NCBI GenBank assembly: GCA_963853835.1
Contig: OY970826.1
Location: forward strand, 73,340,929-73,404,928
DNA length: 64,000 nt
Direction: 5' to 3'
From: Calendula officinalis
Taxonomy: Eukaryota > Streptophyta > Magnoliopsida > Asterales > Asteraceae
Shown here: in pieces, positions 36,366 through 48,257 of the stretch
Numbering within the stretch: the first letter of the stretch is position 1
Layout: every line of letters begins with the position of its first letter
Made by a program: the position numbers and the translations under genes
Notes under the pieces: model-generated
The model's input: the letters and a program-made list of their open reading frames with translations, nothing else
Database searches by the model: none
What the model was told of the DNA's origin: nothing

Positions 36366-37175
36366 TATTAAGGTTTTCTAAACATGAAAAATCAGAATTT
36401 AATAACCATTGATCAAATTATTAGGGGTTCAAAATCAGAGTTAAACTTATTTTTAATCTAATTATTTTGATCCTAAAATATTTAAATTCATTGTCAGTGT
36501 AAATCAAATTTCTTATGATTTCTGTTGTGGAAAATGATTTATTTTGTCATATATATCCAATTTATCCATAAGTGTACATTTTCACAATTTGTATTCTTTC
36601 TGTTTTCGTATCTAGACAAAATTTGCTAGTTGGTTACATAAAAAACGAAGCTTGAAAAGTCAAAAGCTATTGCAGAGATTAAAATGAACTCCCGAGAATT
36701 TCACATTTATTTAGATTAAATTCAACCACTAGCCCACTATTATTGTAGTTATCAAACATGATTATTAAAAAAAATGTGAACAAAGATTCGTCAAATAATT
36801 GGACCCAAAAACAGTTATATGTTGGAGACTCTTTCGACCAAATTTGGACATTGCTTCAATCTTGTTTTGTTTGAGCTTGTGATTCTTTGTACAAGTAGGG
36901 TCAACGTTAGCCTCCATCAGGTTTAGTATAGCTGGCAGATCTTCAACAGTGTATTCTTTTGTTTCTTATTAGAATTATAATGAGAACAAGACATTTTAAT
37001 ATCAATTAGATTTGGACTTGGTGGTCGTTTGTTGGCATGCGTTCGATTGTTTATGGGGTCGTTGATTTGTTTTGTATAATAATTATATATTTACAAGTAG
37101 GTCTAACGGAAGACCGTTCGACATTTTTTGTTGGATGATTTTCACTTTCGAGTATCCATCCTGTTAAATAAATTA
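36366..37175. other. intergenic region, no gene seen
   Basis: AT-rich; no recognisable ORF, RNA gene or repeat. Confidence 0.5.
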
Positions 37176-37599
37176 CTAGCAGGGTACCCGCGCAATGCGG
37201 CGCCGGGTAACCCAGAAACCATATTTCGTGGCGAGCAAGTGTTGTTCGTTTACACGGTAATAATTGTTGCTAGAAATAAATAATTAAACGGAAATGTGGA
37301 TTTTGGTAAGAGTTGATGATTTACAGCGTCGTATATTTAATGTTATTGGGTAAAATGGTTTTCTAGTAACAGACTTTTGTTATTAAATGTGGGTGGTGTT
37401 ACCAAAGTGTAATCTATAGCAAGTGGTTAACACATAGTGATAAGTTAGGAGAGGTCTTGAGTTCGAATCTTATTAGCCGCGATTTATTTTTTTTAAGGTA
37501 GAGAACTAACAAAAGTGGAAAGGTCCTTAAAATCAAGTTTAAGGAGCTCCTTAAACTTGCCTAATGGGGTAGGCCTAAATGCTTTATATAGTAGTAAGA
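37176..37599 (-). mobile_element. 424-bp non-autonomous Helitron
   Basis: Read on the minus strand it starts TCTTACTACTATATAAAGC after A and ends with a GC hairpin (CGCCGCATTGCGCGGG), TACCCTG and CTAG before T. Termini closely resemble those of the 32925-35883 Helitron. A perfect palindrome (AAGTTTAAGGAG/CTCCTTAAACTT) lies about 43 bp inside the 5' end, followed by a T/A-rich run and an antisense tRNA-like block. Confidence 0.8.
37410..37490 (+). pseudogene. tRNA-like sequence inside the small Helitron
   Basis: On the plus strand an A-box-like TATAGCAAGTGGTTAAC is followed by the B-box GAGTTCGAATCTT about 40 nt later. It lies antisense to the Helitron, as in the larger element. It is a degenerate tRNA or SINE head. 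Confidence 0.5.
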
Positions 37600-38463
37600 T
37601 ATCTTAGGGTTAACAGTCAATAAAAGGACAATTAATTGCCTTTTTTTCTATAAAGGAATAGATGTGTTTCATTGATTCATTCACCGTACCATGATACCAT
37701 CGCTGGTGTTAAAGGTGGCCAAACACCGTCTCCCTTTATTGACAATTAACCCTGTTTATATAAGCCTATTGCACTTAATTGTGTCATGTGAAATAAAAAA
37801 AGGGGCCATTTTGGAGAGGATCTGTTATGGGTCTCATTGGTTTCATTATTTAAAGAAAAATGATATTCTACATATTATTTGTAATAAATGTTTAAATCAA
37901 GAGATGATATAAAAAACATTCTAATGAATTATACATAGGTAATTGGTAATATGAAGTAGGTGCAAAAAGAAACATCGATACCAATTCTCTTAACCTTGAT
38001 TGAGTAAATTAGTACTTTCTTTTCTCATTGATCACAAGATAGTGCCCGATAACTATATTAATAGCAAGAATTGACGAAATTTATTGCAAGAAATAGTGAT
38101 AATTATAGACTATATTTTTTAAATGGAGCAGTTTCAAAGTACAACTAACATAGTCAATCTCATGAACACGGCATATGAAGAAGGAGGTGATATATAAACA
38201 ATCATACATCTTCTAAAATACTTCCAGCAAAGGTGTGCAACCCAAAATTAATATGTGATAGTCATGAGTATATGTGCAACCCATTAAGACAACTCCCAAC
38301 CATGACTATAACTAACTGGCGCTTTAGTTTTTGTCACGTCAACGCCACATCAGATGACACAAATCTAACTTACCATTGCCAACAATACTCATTCACTTAA
38401 TATATTTAAGCCTCATACATTATAAAATATACACACAAAATAGTATTAATAAAGAAACGTTCA
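37600..38463. other. intergenic region, no gene seen
   Basis: No supported coding frame on either strand. The open frame at 37691-37912 has no recognisable content. Confidence 0.45.
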
Positions 38464-39350
38464 AGGAGGTCCATCATCTTTAGAAAGTCTCAAGCAACAA
38501 ATCTCAACCATAAATTAATAAGATCTAATGGTCAAGATTAATCACATATTTTATATATTGAGGGGTATTTTGGTCATTTTTTAAAAAATAATTTTTTTTT
38601 GTATTATTTATTATTTATTATTTTTTATTTTAAAAGTTATTTTTTATTTTTTTTATTTTTTATTATGAAGGGGTATTTTGGTCATTTGGCACTTAAAAAA
38701 AATTTCGATTTTTTTATTTTTTATTTTAAATTTTTTTATTTTTTTTATTTTTATTAATTTTTATTAATTTTTTAATTAAAAAATAATATTTATTTGATAA
38801 TTACGTGTATAACTTAATCACATATGATTTTAGTGTAAAATCACATGATATGTGATTTTAGTGTAAATCACATGTGATTTTAGTGTAAAATCAGGTTTTA
38901 GTTAAATCACATGTGATTCAGAATGCAATCACATGTGATTCACTATGGAATAACATTATGTGTCATTAATGAAAATTTAATAATTTTTAAAAAAAAAATA
39001 ATAAAAAAATATTTTTTTTTTTAAAAAATAATTTTTTTTTTAAAAAAATAATTTTTTTTAAAAAAATTAAAAATTTTAAAATAAAAAATAAAAATAAAAA
39101 TAAATTTTTTTTCTTTTCAAAATGACCAAAATACCCCTCAGTTAAAAAATAAAAATTAAAAAAATAAAAAAAAAATTAAAATTTTAAAATAAAAAATAAA
39201 AAATAAAATAAAATAATTTTTTTTAGTGCCAAATGACCAAAATACCCCTCTATGTATAAAATATGTGATTAATCTTGACCATTTGATCATATTGATCAAT
39301 GATTGAGATTTGTTCCTTGGGACTTTGTAAAAATCATGGACCTCCTTGAA
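38464..39350. mobile_element. long-TIR (MULE-like) element with CACATGTG palindromes
   Basis: Arms of more than 110 bp: AAGGAGGTCCATCATCTTTA, CTCAAGCAACAAATCTCAA and AATGGTCAAGATTAATCACA on the left all have inverse partners on the right. The centre is very AT-rich with repeated AATCACATGTGATT palindromes at 38815-38940. No ORF. Related in arm wording to 24084-24992. Confidence 0.75.
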
Positions 39351-39971
39351 CGCAACTCAGTATTAATATCCAGTTTTATTCCACACTCAGACGGCTCCCT
39401 CCATGCCAATGATTTCTCCCCGACAGAGCAGTGAAGCCCTAGTGAAGCGATGGTTGACAGAGCTCTAACAAGACAAGTTTTAGTTTTGTCACTGAAAAGG
39501 TAACCCTTTACCCTGTTTGTAACAAAAATGAACGTTACTTGTATTAATGTACAAACGATCTTTAGCTGCCCATTTTTTAGCGTGTTAGGATCTTATGTTA
39601 CCTTTTATTTCGGAAATTTGCTTTTTTATAATACTGTTTCAAAGTAACAACTATATTTATATATGTGTTCCATATATGTACCAAATTTGCAGTCGAATCC
39701 ATGATTAATAGTTACAGGGGACCACCGATACTTTATACTACCAAAAAAATGTGCATTTACCAACGACCTAAATCCGTTAATAACTAATCAATTAACAGAT
39801 TATATCGCCATTGTTATTCCGTAAATTGCAGATTTTCCCTAGTTGCATATCATCAGCATTACAAGAAGATGATAGTAATTTATTTGGCAAAATTGCCTTT
39901 TTCGAGAGCATTAGTTGCACAATTCAGAACGTGGTACAACTTTTACACGAGACGTGGAAAAAAATATTAAA
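39351..39971. other. intergenic region, no gene identified
   Basis: A short GC-richer piece at 39385-39500 could be a gene remnant but is unrecognised. The remainder is AT-rich and includes the 3' UTR of the hydratase gene. Confidence 0.35.
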
Positions 39972-41799
39972 TCACAACTTTGATGCCGGTTTTTTAGAGC
40001 TTCTACCTGCTATAAATTCCTGCATTTTCTTGAACTGCTCTGTTGTCATTCCATCATAATAATCATGAGCTCTCTCCTACAAAAAAAAACAACCACAAAT
40101 CATAAACCACCACAAAAAAAATAATTATTTATATGATTTTTGATAATAATTAAAGTGGTATACCTTTTCTAGTAAAAGAGCTTGATGAAGATTTAGCTTG
40201 AGACCATCATTTATAACTGCTTTGTACCTCAACACCAAATCTCGATTATTTTTAATGATGGCTTCTGCAACATCACGGGATTTTTTTAATAATTGACTAC
40301 TTTCAACCACATAATTAACCAATCCCAATTTATGTGCTCTTGGGCAGTTAATGGGCCAGCTGTTAAAGACACTTCACGGGCTTTGTTAGGGCCTATTATA
40401 CGCGAAAGCTTTTGAGAGAGACCCCATGAAGGAAATATTCCAAATCTACAAATTCATGTCACATGTTAAGAGTGAACAATATACAAAGTGTTTAATGTAT
40501 TTGTTTGTTTGTTAATTAATAATTTCACATAAATGTCAACATGCTATTTAATCCAAGTTTGCCATCATCACGCGAAAAGAGATTCGATCTCATTGCAATT
40601 TAAAGTATCAAGTTCTCCCCCAAAGAGAGTGATAAAAAATGACTTTACGCTCAAACAGATTCAAAATCAAATTTTATACGAAATGTTTATAATTTCCAAA
40701 AATGCAATATCCACATCTAAACTCTGTATCAAATTATAAAGGAAATGGCATAAATTTAACTTTAGGGACCCAAATTTGGGATCTGACCTTATATGGTAAA
40801 TTTCCCTAAAATTTTAATGGGACAAAAGAAATTTGGCTCTTTTTAATGAGCCACAAATGCTTTTTTGTACTGTCAAATTTGGTATATTTAGTAACCTTTT
40901 TTGGTAAATTTCACAAGAAATACCCTACTCAGCTTCAGCTTTCAGCTAACAGCCTAACACCAATCTGATTTTGTAAAACCAGGTTGACTGAATACCACTT
41001 GACCTTAATCCTGAAAAATAGTCGAGCAATTCTTGATTTGACTCAAATATCGAACAGTTGTAATAGATTAAGATCTAGATGATTCAATTCGTGCTTGATT
41101 TGATTAGCGTATGCACAGTTCAGCTTTAATTGAAGAGTAAAGCAAATTGAAAATATAGGGCTTCTAACGCAAATCTAGAATAATAAACTAGTAACCTGCA
41201 CAAATCAAATCTATGGCCATGTTGGAGAAAGCTTATTTATGATTTTATGGGACTTTTAAGTTTATTAGCTTATTAAACTTGAATATTAAAGTAATATTCG
41301 CTAATAAGCATAAACGCCTCTTAAATAAGTTTTCCCAAACATGCCCTATATTGCCCGCTTATAGAAATTCAAGCACATTAAGAACAAACCTAGCATGTGT
41401 ATCCATGAATTTCGCATCTGGAGAAGCAATTAATATATCACAAGCAAGCGAGATCTCAAATCCCGCCGTAATAGCAAACCCCGAAATCGCCCCAATAATC
41501 GGCTTACGGCACCGCTCCATCTGAGCAACCGGATCGGTTTCTACATCCTTCACGTCTCCTTTGAAAACATCCTCTGCCGCAGTCAAGTCAACGCCGGAAC
41601 AAAAAGACCGGCCCGAACCGGACAGTATGATGACGCCGACGGATTCATCGGCATCCAGGGACTTAAAGGCACGCGCAAGATCCGTCATCATTGGTTTCGT
41701 CAAAGAATTCAAGGACTTTGGACGGTTGATAGTCACGTAAGATATCCCGTCGGGATCATTTTTCACGACGATCAAGTTTTCCGGTGAAGACTTGTCCAT
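39972..41799 (-). pseudogene. ECHIA: peroxisomal enoyl-CoA hydratase (ECHIA-type) with 1-bp deletion
   Basis: A crotonase-fold enoyl-CoA hydratase of peroxisomal fatty-acid breakdown. Exons: 41799-41390, 40445-40164 and 40076-39972, with GT-AG introns. Summed coding length is 797 nt, one short of 798. Adding one base gives 265 aa, the length I recall for the Arabidopsis protein. The missing base is in exon 2 near 40336: the frame runs SLTAGPLTAQE, then must shift by one to continue HKLGLVNYVVESSQ. Conserved parts include SGSGRSFCSGVDLTAAED, GAISGFAITAGFEISLACD and the C-terminal PASKL, a perfect PTS1 peroxisome signal. Everything else is intact, so a consensus error is as likely as a real mutation. 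Confidence 0.85.
41217..41346. mobile_element. Tourist-like MITE in hydratase intron 1
   Basis: The left GGCCATGTTGGAGAAAGCTT pairs with the inverted right arm GGGCATGTTTGGGAAAACTT. About 130 bp, noncoding. Confidence 0.6.
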
Positions 41800-42025
41800 T
41801 TTTTTAATACCCTCTTTGATTTGATTTGGTGGGAAAATGTTTGCCGTGAGAGAGTCGTTAACTCACTGGTTATATACGGTGATATAAACAAGTTAACCCC
41901 TCAACTTTTAGAGATTAACTAATAAACCCTTAATACGTTTCAAAAAGCCTGAAAGGTCCTCCATTAACTCTTTAAGATTCTTTAGACACTATGCAATTAG
42001 AATAACCTATATTTATAATTCAAAT

Positions 42026-42350
42026 TAGGGGTACTAAAAAATATTTAAAAATCCTGGTATCCAAAAAAAATCTGATATCCGAAATCCAGGTACCCGAATA
42101 TCCGAATTTTGGATACCGGATACAAATAATGTTTTAAGTATTTTCAGAAATCTGGTATATACAAAAAAAATTATATGTCGAAAATATTCAAAATATCTAA
42201 TAAAAATATTTGAATAATTTGTATTTTCGAATAGCGGATATCTAGATTTGGGATGGGATATCTGAAATCCGGATATTCGAATTTCGAATACTAGATTCAG
42301 ATAGTAAAATCCACTAACCGAAAATCTGGATACCCGATTTTTAAACACCC
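42026..42350. mobile_element. hAT-like MITE, interrupted at its 3' end
   Basis: It starts TAGGGGTACTAAAAAAT and ends ATTTTTAAACACCC then TA. The interior has repeated GATATCCGAAATCC-type words. A candidate 8-bp duplication (ATTCAAAT at 42018-42025 vs AATGAAAT beyond the nested element) matches at 6 of 8 positions. Confidence 0.65.
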
Positions 42351-42353
42351 TAA

Positions 42354-43469
42354 GGGTGTGTTTGGTACAGAGATTTGAAGGCAGGGAAAGGGAAATAAAG
42401 ATAAAGTCTCTTGTTTGGTTACATTGAGAAAAGAAGATGGAGAAAAAAATCTTTTCCTTTTCTCTAATTTCCATTCTCTATTAAACAAGGGGAAAAGGGG
42501 AGAATCATATAATGAGAATTAAAAAAAAAACATGGAGACTTGTGTTTTCTCGACTTCTAAAACAGAATCATCCAGCCGCACGTTCGAACCAGTCTCCACC
42601 ATAGCCATTCTCTTCTCCACAACTTCTCTTCACGGTATGGGCTATCTCTTTCGATCTGTTAGTATTTATTTGTGTCGATTTCTACCTCTCCCTGGACTCA
42701 GAATTAAGACCTAGTTCTTCGTACAACATGTCGCTCTCTGTTCTTGGGCGTAAATCCAAATTGAATAGAACACAAAATTCTTGGGCGTAAATCCAAATTT
42801 TTGGGCATAAATCGAACAGAAAGTACTTTTGGTTGATTGAATTGTTCGTATAGTTTATTTGATTTTAGCACACACGATTGGTAACTGAATTGTTTGTATA
42901 GTTTATTTGGTTTTAACTCATAATTACATATGATTGGTTACTGTCAATTTATTTCATATATTTGTTTTAGTACATAAATTTGATTTCATAAATTGAGTTT
43001 AGTACATTTGATTGGTATTAGTTCGTAAATGAGTTTTAGTTACATTTGATAATTGTTTATGGTTCAAATATTGTTCTTGGTTACATTGTGGTTTTAAGTA
43101 CTTAAAACTGTTTTTTTTTTTTTTTTTTTGGTTACATTTTGATTGAATTGATGTTTTTGAAAGTGACAATAGTTTATGTTTTTGGATGTTATTATTGATT
43201 TTATTAATGCACTTTCGTTATTAATTTATCCATGAATTTTTGTTATAATAATGATTGTTGTGGGAAAAAAATATGTTTGCTAATTATAAGACTGATTTTT
43301 TTGTTATACCAAACAAGAGAAATGATTATCTGCTGCAATTCTCTGTTGAAGTCTCTGTGCTACCAAACAGAGGAGTCAATTCTCTTTCTCCAGACTCATT
43401 CCCTTTCTCTGCAATTCCATTCTCTGCAATCATTTCTCTGCAATTTCATTCTCTGTACCAAACGTACCC
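42354..43469. mobile_element. Tourist/Harbinger-like MITE, second nested copy
   Basis: Ends GGGTGTGTTTGGTACAGAG and CTCTGTACCAAACGTACCC, with 3-bp duplication TAA (42351-42353 and 43470-43472). The same family as 23309-24059 in the opposite orientation, and again placed at the 3' terminus of a TAGGGGT-type element. Confidence 0.85.
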
Positions 43470-43472
43470 TAA

Positions 43473-44568
43473 ATGAAATGTGTGCCATCAATCCAACCCC
43501 TTCTAGAAATGAAAGGAACTATATGGGAAACAATTAAATATTTATAAATGTGATGATTAGTTGACTTATATATATGAATTATTATATATATGAATATATG
43601 ATAAAATTATTTTTCATTTTACTAATAATGTAAGTTTGATAACGAGTTGCAATCTAGCTAACAATTGCTTATAACTAGTAGGCTAAATTTCTCGTAAAAT
43701 TAAGTTATATTCTAGTGAAAAGGAACAAAAAAAATCAACGTTTATTTTGGTTTATTTGCACTGAATAAATGAGAAATTAACTTAAATTTTTAGAATCTTG
43801 ATTTTAACCAAGTATAAAAAAAGTAACATACTCATAAAACTTTTTGATAAAAGCTAACGTAAAGCTAAAATTTTCAAACATTTTGAAATTTTAGTTAACT
43901 ATGCCTAATTTTGTTTGTAAATGTATTACCTATGTTAGGTTAAAATTATAATTTCTCACAAGCTTTTTATTACGTAAAAATAAAGTACTTGCAACCAAAT
44001 GAACTTTACTTTATAACACATTACAATACCATGCAATTCTCCAATCTTACAATAAACTTAATTCATGTTTGTTAAATTTATTCACCCCCTTAACTGTGAT
44101 GAAGGTACGTGGGCCATTTATGCAGAAATACCGAATCATAAAGGGACCCAAGTATAACTCCTTAGATAAATGTGGATGAGATAAGGTCATCTTGACGGAG
44201 AAAGAGATAATTTCATCTTATTTTTGCCTTGAAGTGTGGTCCATTTATTTAAAAGCGAATACATTTTTTAAGGTTTTTGTCTAACGACGATGTACTAAAA
44301 AGTTACGAGTCATTTGCTTAAATCTTCCTCTGTCTATACAGCTACATATGATTTGATTTTGATATGTTACCACTATGCAGCTCTATGATTGGTGCTTTAT
44401 TCCACGTGTAATTCCATGGTTGGTCAACTGATTACTCACATTCTTCCTAAGACTTCGTATTCTGCAGTTAATAATATGCGGATTTCATGGGGAGGAAATT
44501 TCAAAACCAAACCTAGAGACCTCTGATCGATCCTCTATTCATTGTCTTCGTATTTTTTTCAAGCAATC
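43473..44568. other. AT-rich region upstream of the CSN2 fragment
   Basis: No gene is seen. The part from about 44350 may be the original CSN2 promoter and 5' UTR carried with the fragment. Confidence 0.4.
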
Positions 44569-44835
44569 ATGGGTTCATGTAGATTAAACTTCATTATTTC
44601 TTACTTACAGCTCTCAATTCCAGCCATGAAATGACCTAATCACCCACACAATTAGTTCGAACATGTGTAATTCGTTTATTAATTGTCTAATCGATCGAAT
44701 TGCATTTGTGATTACGGTTTTTCTCTCCTTCATCTCATTTAGATGCAGACATGGAGGATTATGGATTCGAGTACTCCGAGGAAGAACCTGAAGAACAAGA
44801 TGTGGACATTGAAAATCAATATTATAATTCTAAAG
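44569..44835 (+). pseudogene. CSN2: 5' fragment of COP9 signalosome subunit 2 gene
   Basis: Exon 1 (44569-44578, MGS) and exon 2 (44743-44835) splice in frame to MGSYADMEDYGFEYSEEEPE followed by EQDVDIENQYYNSK. This is the highly conserved CSN2 N-terminus; CSN2 is the cullin-contacting subunit of the deneddylating signalosome. Exon 2 ends at a normal donor (AAG/GTACT), but none of the following CSN2 exons is present. The next coding-like sequence, 350 bp away, belongs to a different gene. Confidence 0.8.
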
Positions 44836-45189
44836 GTACTAATTCCCCTATTTTGGTACTTATAATTATGTATACACTGATTCACTTCTGTATTTGAAAT
44901 TGTTTGCTACTTTAGTACGATGATGTAATTATAAGTTAATATTTCAACTAAAAAGTTGTTATGGATTACAAATTAGGTTACTTACCTGCGTTAATAATTC
45001 TAATGTCTTGATGAGCGATGCAATTTTGATGTTTAAAATTAGGCCTCCCATATCATCATCTATTCGAATTCGTTGTTTCCCTCCCTTAATTCCTCACATG
45101 TATGCTTTCCGATTTAATCCAATTAATTTATTCATTTAACTTCAACTCTACTTTACACTCATTACACCATTTTGATCAATAAGCTGACA

Positions 45190-46224
45190 ATGGAAGTTTT
45201 CCCTAATTCAGTTTCTGTATTCAGGCGTTACATTTCTCAAATGGGTCACGAGAAATCACAATTGATTTCCCAGAAATCTCGTGCTGCTATTCCTAATTTC
45301 AGACTCTGCAACCTGCAACGTTACTGGGTATTTGCAATTTCACTTTATTTATTTATTATTTTTCTTTCTATATTCGTTAATAATTGATTCATAATTTAAT
45401 TATTATATTATTCGGGTAGCGCAACAGGAAGACGGAATTAGTGGAGATTCATGCCACAAACCCCAAATTGCATCTTCTATTTATTCCTGGAAATCTAGGT
45501 ACTTTCATTTTTTATATATATATAAAAAGGCTAATTTTCATCTTTAATATTGATACAAAACATTGTAATTACCCCCAACAACAAAAAAAACTAAGAAAAT
45601 CGCCGGTGTAAAATCTGATACAATTCCCCTATCAATGTTGCATTCCAGTATAGAACTAATGAAGGGATTTTTACAAGAGTTATTTCATTTTATGTTGACT
45701 TTTTGGAGTCAATTTATGAGCAAATGGGAGAGTCTGCTTCTGTAACAGGTTAGAACTAGCTGCTCATTTTCCTGTATTTCAATTGCTATTTTGTAACATG
45801 TAACTTCATTTCTTTTTAATAAAATTTGGAGACCAACTTTGTAATTTGGGTGGTTGTTGTTTTTAGTCAGGAATTGGGAATATATCACACTCAGAAAAGG
45901 TATAGATAAAGCTTCATTGGCTCTTAGTATATAAAATGCCCATGTGTATTTTTTTTAATTTATTATTAAATTGCAATGTTTGTGTGATGTTCTTGTTAGG
46001 ATTGGGAGCACGGAAAGTTGTCACACTAAAGGAACAAAGTGATCATAAGGTAAGCTTTCTTAAAAAGGGGTGATTAGGAAAATTTTATTTTACCCTTTGA
46101 TGATGAATTTTGTTTATGAAAACATTAACAGATGAGTTGATGTGATTAATATGTTTTGTTAGATCAATTTCATCCAACAGGAATTTCAAGCTCTTGAAGT
46201 CCCTCTTATAGTGGTGTGTAATCT
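45190..46224 (+). pseudogene. 5' fragment of lipid-droplet-associated hydrolase (LDAH-like) gene
   Basis: Exon pieces in order are 45190-45327 (SQKSRAAIPNFRLCNLQ) and 45420-45498 (NPKLHLLFIPGNL, where the family has PGNPG). Next come about 45677-45750 (VISFYVDFLESIYEQMGESA), about 45868-45900 (IGNISHSEK), about 46000-46049 (DWEHGKL, then LKEQSDHK after a 1-bp shift) and about 46164-46216 (INFIQQEFQALEVPLIV). These match the N-terminal third of plant LDAH alpha/beta hydrolases. The acceptor before VISFY is AA instead of AG (45675-45676). The GHSIG nucleophile region is absent because an LTR-like block begins at 46229. It is non-functional. Confidence 0.75.
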
Positions 46225-46228
46225 GTAA

Positions 46229-48071
46229 CACCTCAATTTTTAAAACAAAATATTTGGCCAAAATACATCATTTTCATAAATAGAAGAACGGTTCCAAAAT
46301 ACGGATTTACAAAAACCTTTGGTATGAAAATCAGAGTATAAGTTTGGTGTTACAAAATATATCAAAACCAAAGCTAAGCATAAGTCCGCTCTAGTGTTCT
46401 TCTATTCTAGGCCCCGCATCTTTATCCATGCGTACCTAAATCTTCGATCCCGAACCTGAGTACATAGCAAAAACAACAAGGAGTACGTGAGACAAAAACG
46501 TCTCGTGAGCTACATGGGTTTAGACCCCGATAATAATAATAGTCGTAAGACATATAAACAAGCATATAAGTAAATCGTCCATCTATCTAGTCACCCTATT
46601 GTGACTCTAATTCTTTGCTTTCCTAGCAATCATATCTAGTTATCGGGTTGCCCCCGAACTAACTAGAACCACATTAACTTATTAACTGGGGATCCCCCGC
46701 ATTAATAAGCTTCAAGGTAAAGGCAAGAGGGAATCACCCAATATACCTATACCTACCTTACTCGCCGGACTACTTCCAGTTAGCAAGACTACTATCATGG
46801 AATGGGCCGATGGGGATCCGCCCAAATGCTCCCCATTCCATATCCTCATGACCGGGGATCCCCCGCATCATCACATCGTCTCATCCTTACTATAACTCAA
46901 CAGTTATTTCAATCAAAGCCCTTGGCTATCACATCAATCATCAAACAAGTTAGTTAACTATATTCAACAATATATAACTAACTCTATATACTAAATTCTA
47001 CACAATTATCAAATAGACTCGGCATATGTAACAAAACGTATTTTCATGGCTATGTACTCTGTAAAGTCCACACGTACTCACCTTAGCAATAAAATGCTCC
47101 AACCGTGCTTTTTACGCCAATTTCTTGCTCCAACAATCAATCGACTTTCTAAGATTTCACCAAAAGCCTAATACAACAATCACAAGTTGTTCAACAACAA
47201 ATACTACTAGTAATACACCCTTTTATTATTAGAAATCCCTTTGATAACACTTTCCCCCAATTTTGATGATTTTCCAAAACCCTAGGTTTAGCCAAATCTT
47301 AAGATTCTTACAAATCTTAACCATACACTTGTTTCCTTTGTTAAAATGTCATCTATTAAGTGTACAAAACATTTATTTCACCATTTAAGAAAACCCCAAG
47401 AACTAGGATTCGAGATCCAAGCTTTTACTTCCTTGATCTTTTCGACAAATCTATTAAACATCAAGGAGTGAAGATTTACCTTAATCTTCGACAATAGAAG
47501 CAAAATCAGTTGATTTGGACCCCAAAATCGGCTTCAGATGATCTTTTCCACTCAAAATATGTATAAGAACTTAGAGAGAGAGTTAGGGTTTCAAGTTTGG
47601 CACTTAATGGCCAAAAACCCGTATTTAAGGTGTTCCAGATGAAAATCAGCAGTAACTGATCAGCAGTAACTGATCAGCAGTAACTGATCAGCAGTAACTG
47701 ATCAGCACTAACGGAAATCAGCAATAACGGAGTCAGCACTGACGGAGTCAGCACTAACGGAGTCAGCACTAACTGATCAGCACTAACGGAATCATCACTA
47801 ACTGAACGGCACTAACGGAAATCAGCACTAACGAAATCAGTACTAACGAAGTCAGTACTAACGAAATCAGTACTAACTAAATCGTTACTACAACCTTTCT
47901 TGAATTTCTTTTCCTTCTCGTTTACTACCCGGGTTCGACCTGGTTTCGTCCATAACTTTCTCATACGGTGTCCAAATGACACGAAACTAATTCCTACGTT
48001 CTTTAAACGATTTATCCTTATTTATCATATTTTTTCACAGTTTATTTATTTACAAATTTCGGGTCGTTACA
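46229..48071. mobile_element. LTR-like block, possible solo LTR
   Basis: It begins TGTAACACCTCAATTTTTAA and ends GGGTCGTTACA, giving TG...CA boundaries with short inverse ends (TGTAAC / GTTACA), as in many plant Gypsy-type LTRs. There is no ORF, and an internal GGATCCCCCGCAT word is duplicated (46687 and 46855). No clear 5-bp target duplication is seen, so assignment is tentative. Confidence 0.5.
47640..47890. repeat. 15-bp minisatellite
   Basis: Tandem units of CAGCAGTAACTGAT grade into CAGCACTAACGGAGT and CAGTACTAACGAAAT; about 16 units. Confidence 0.85.
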
Positions 48072-48257
48072 CTGTGTAGGCTCGAACCACTAACTTACTA
48101 ACTTGTCGTTCAAAAAAAAATTACAAATAAAACCATGAGGTGTGTCAAATTCTTCAGAAATTAGTCAAAAATATTAAAATATAATTTCCAACAAAGTTAA
48201 TTGGAAAGGAAAAAAAGAAAAAGGTTTAAAAAAAAACTACTCGTCGTCCTCGTCGTC

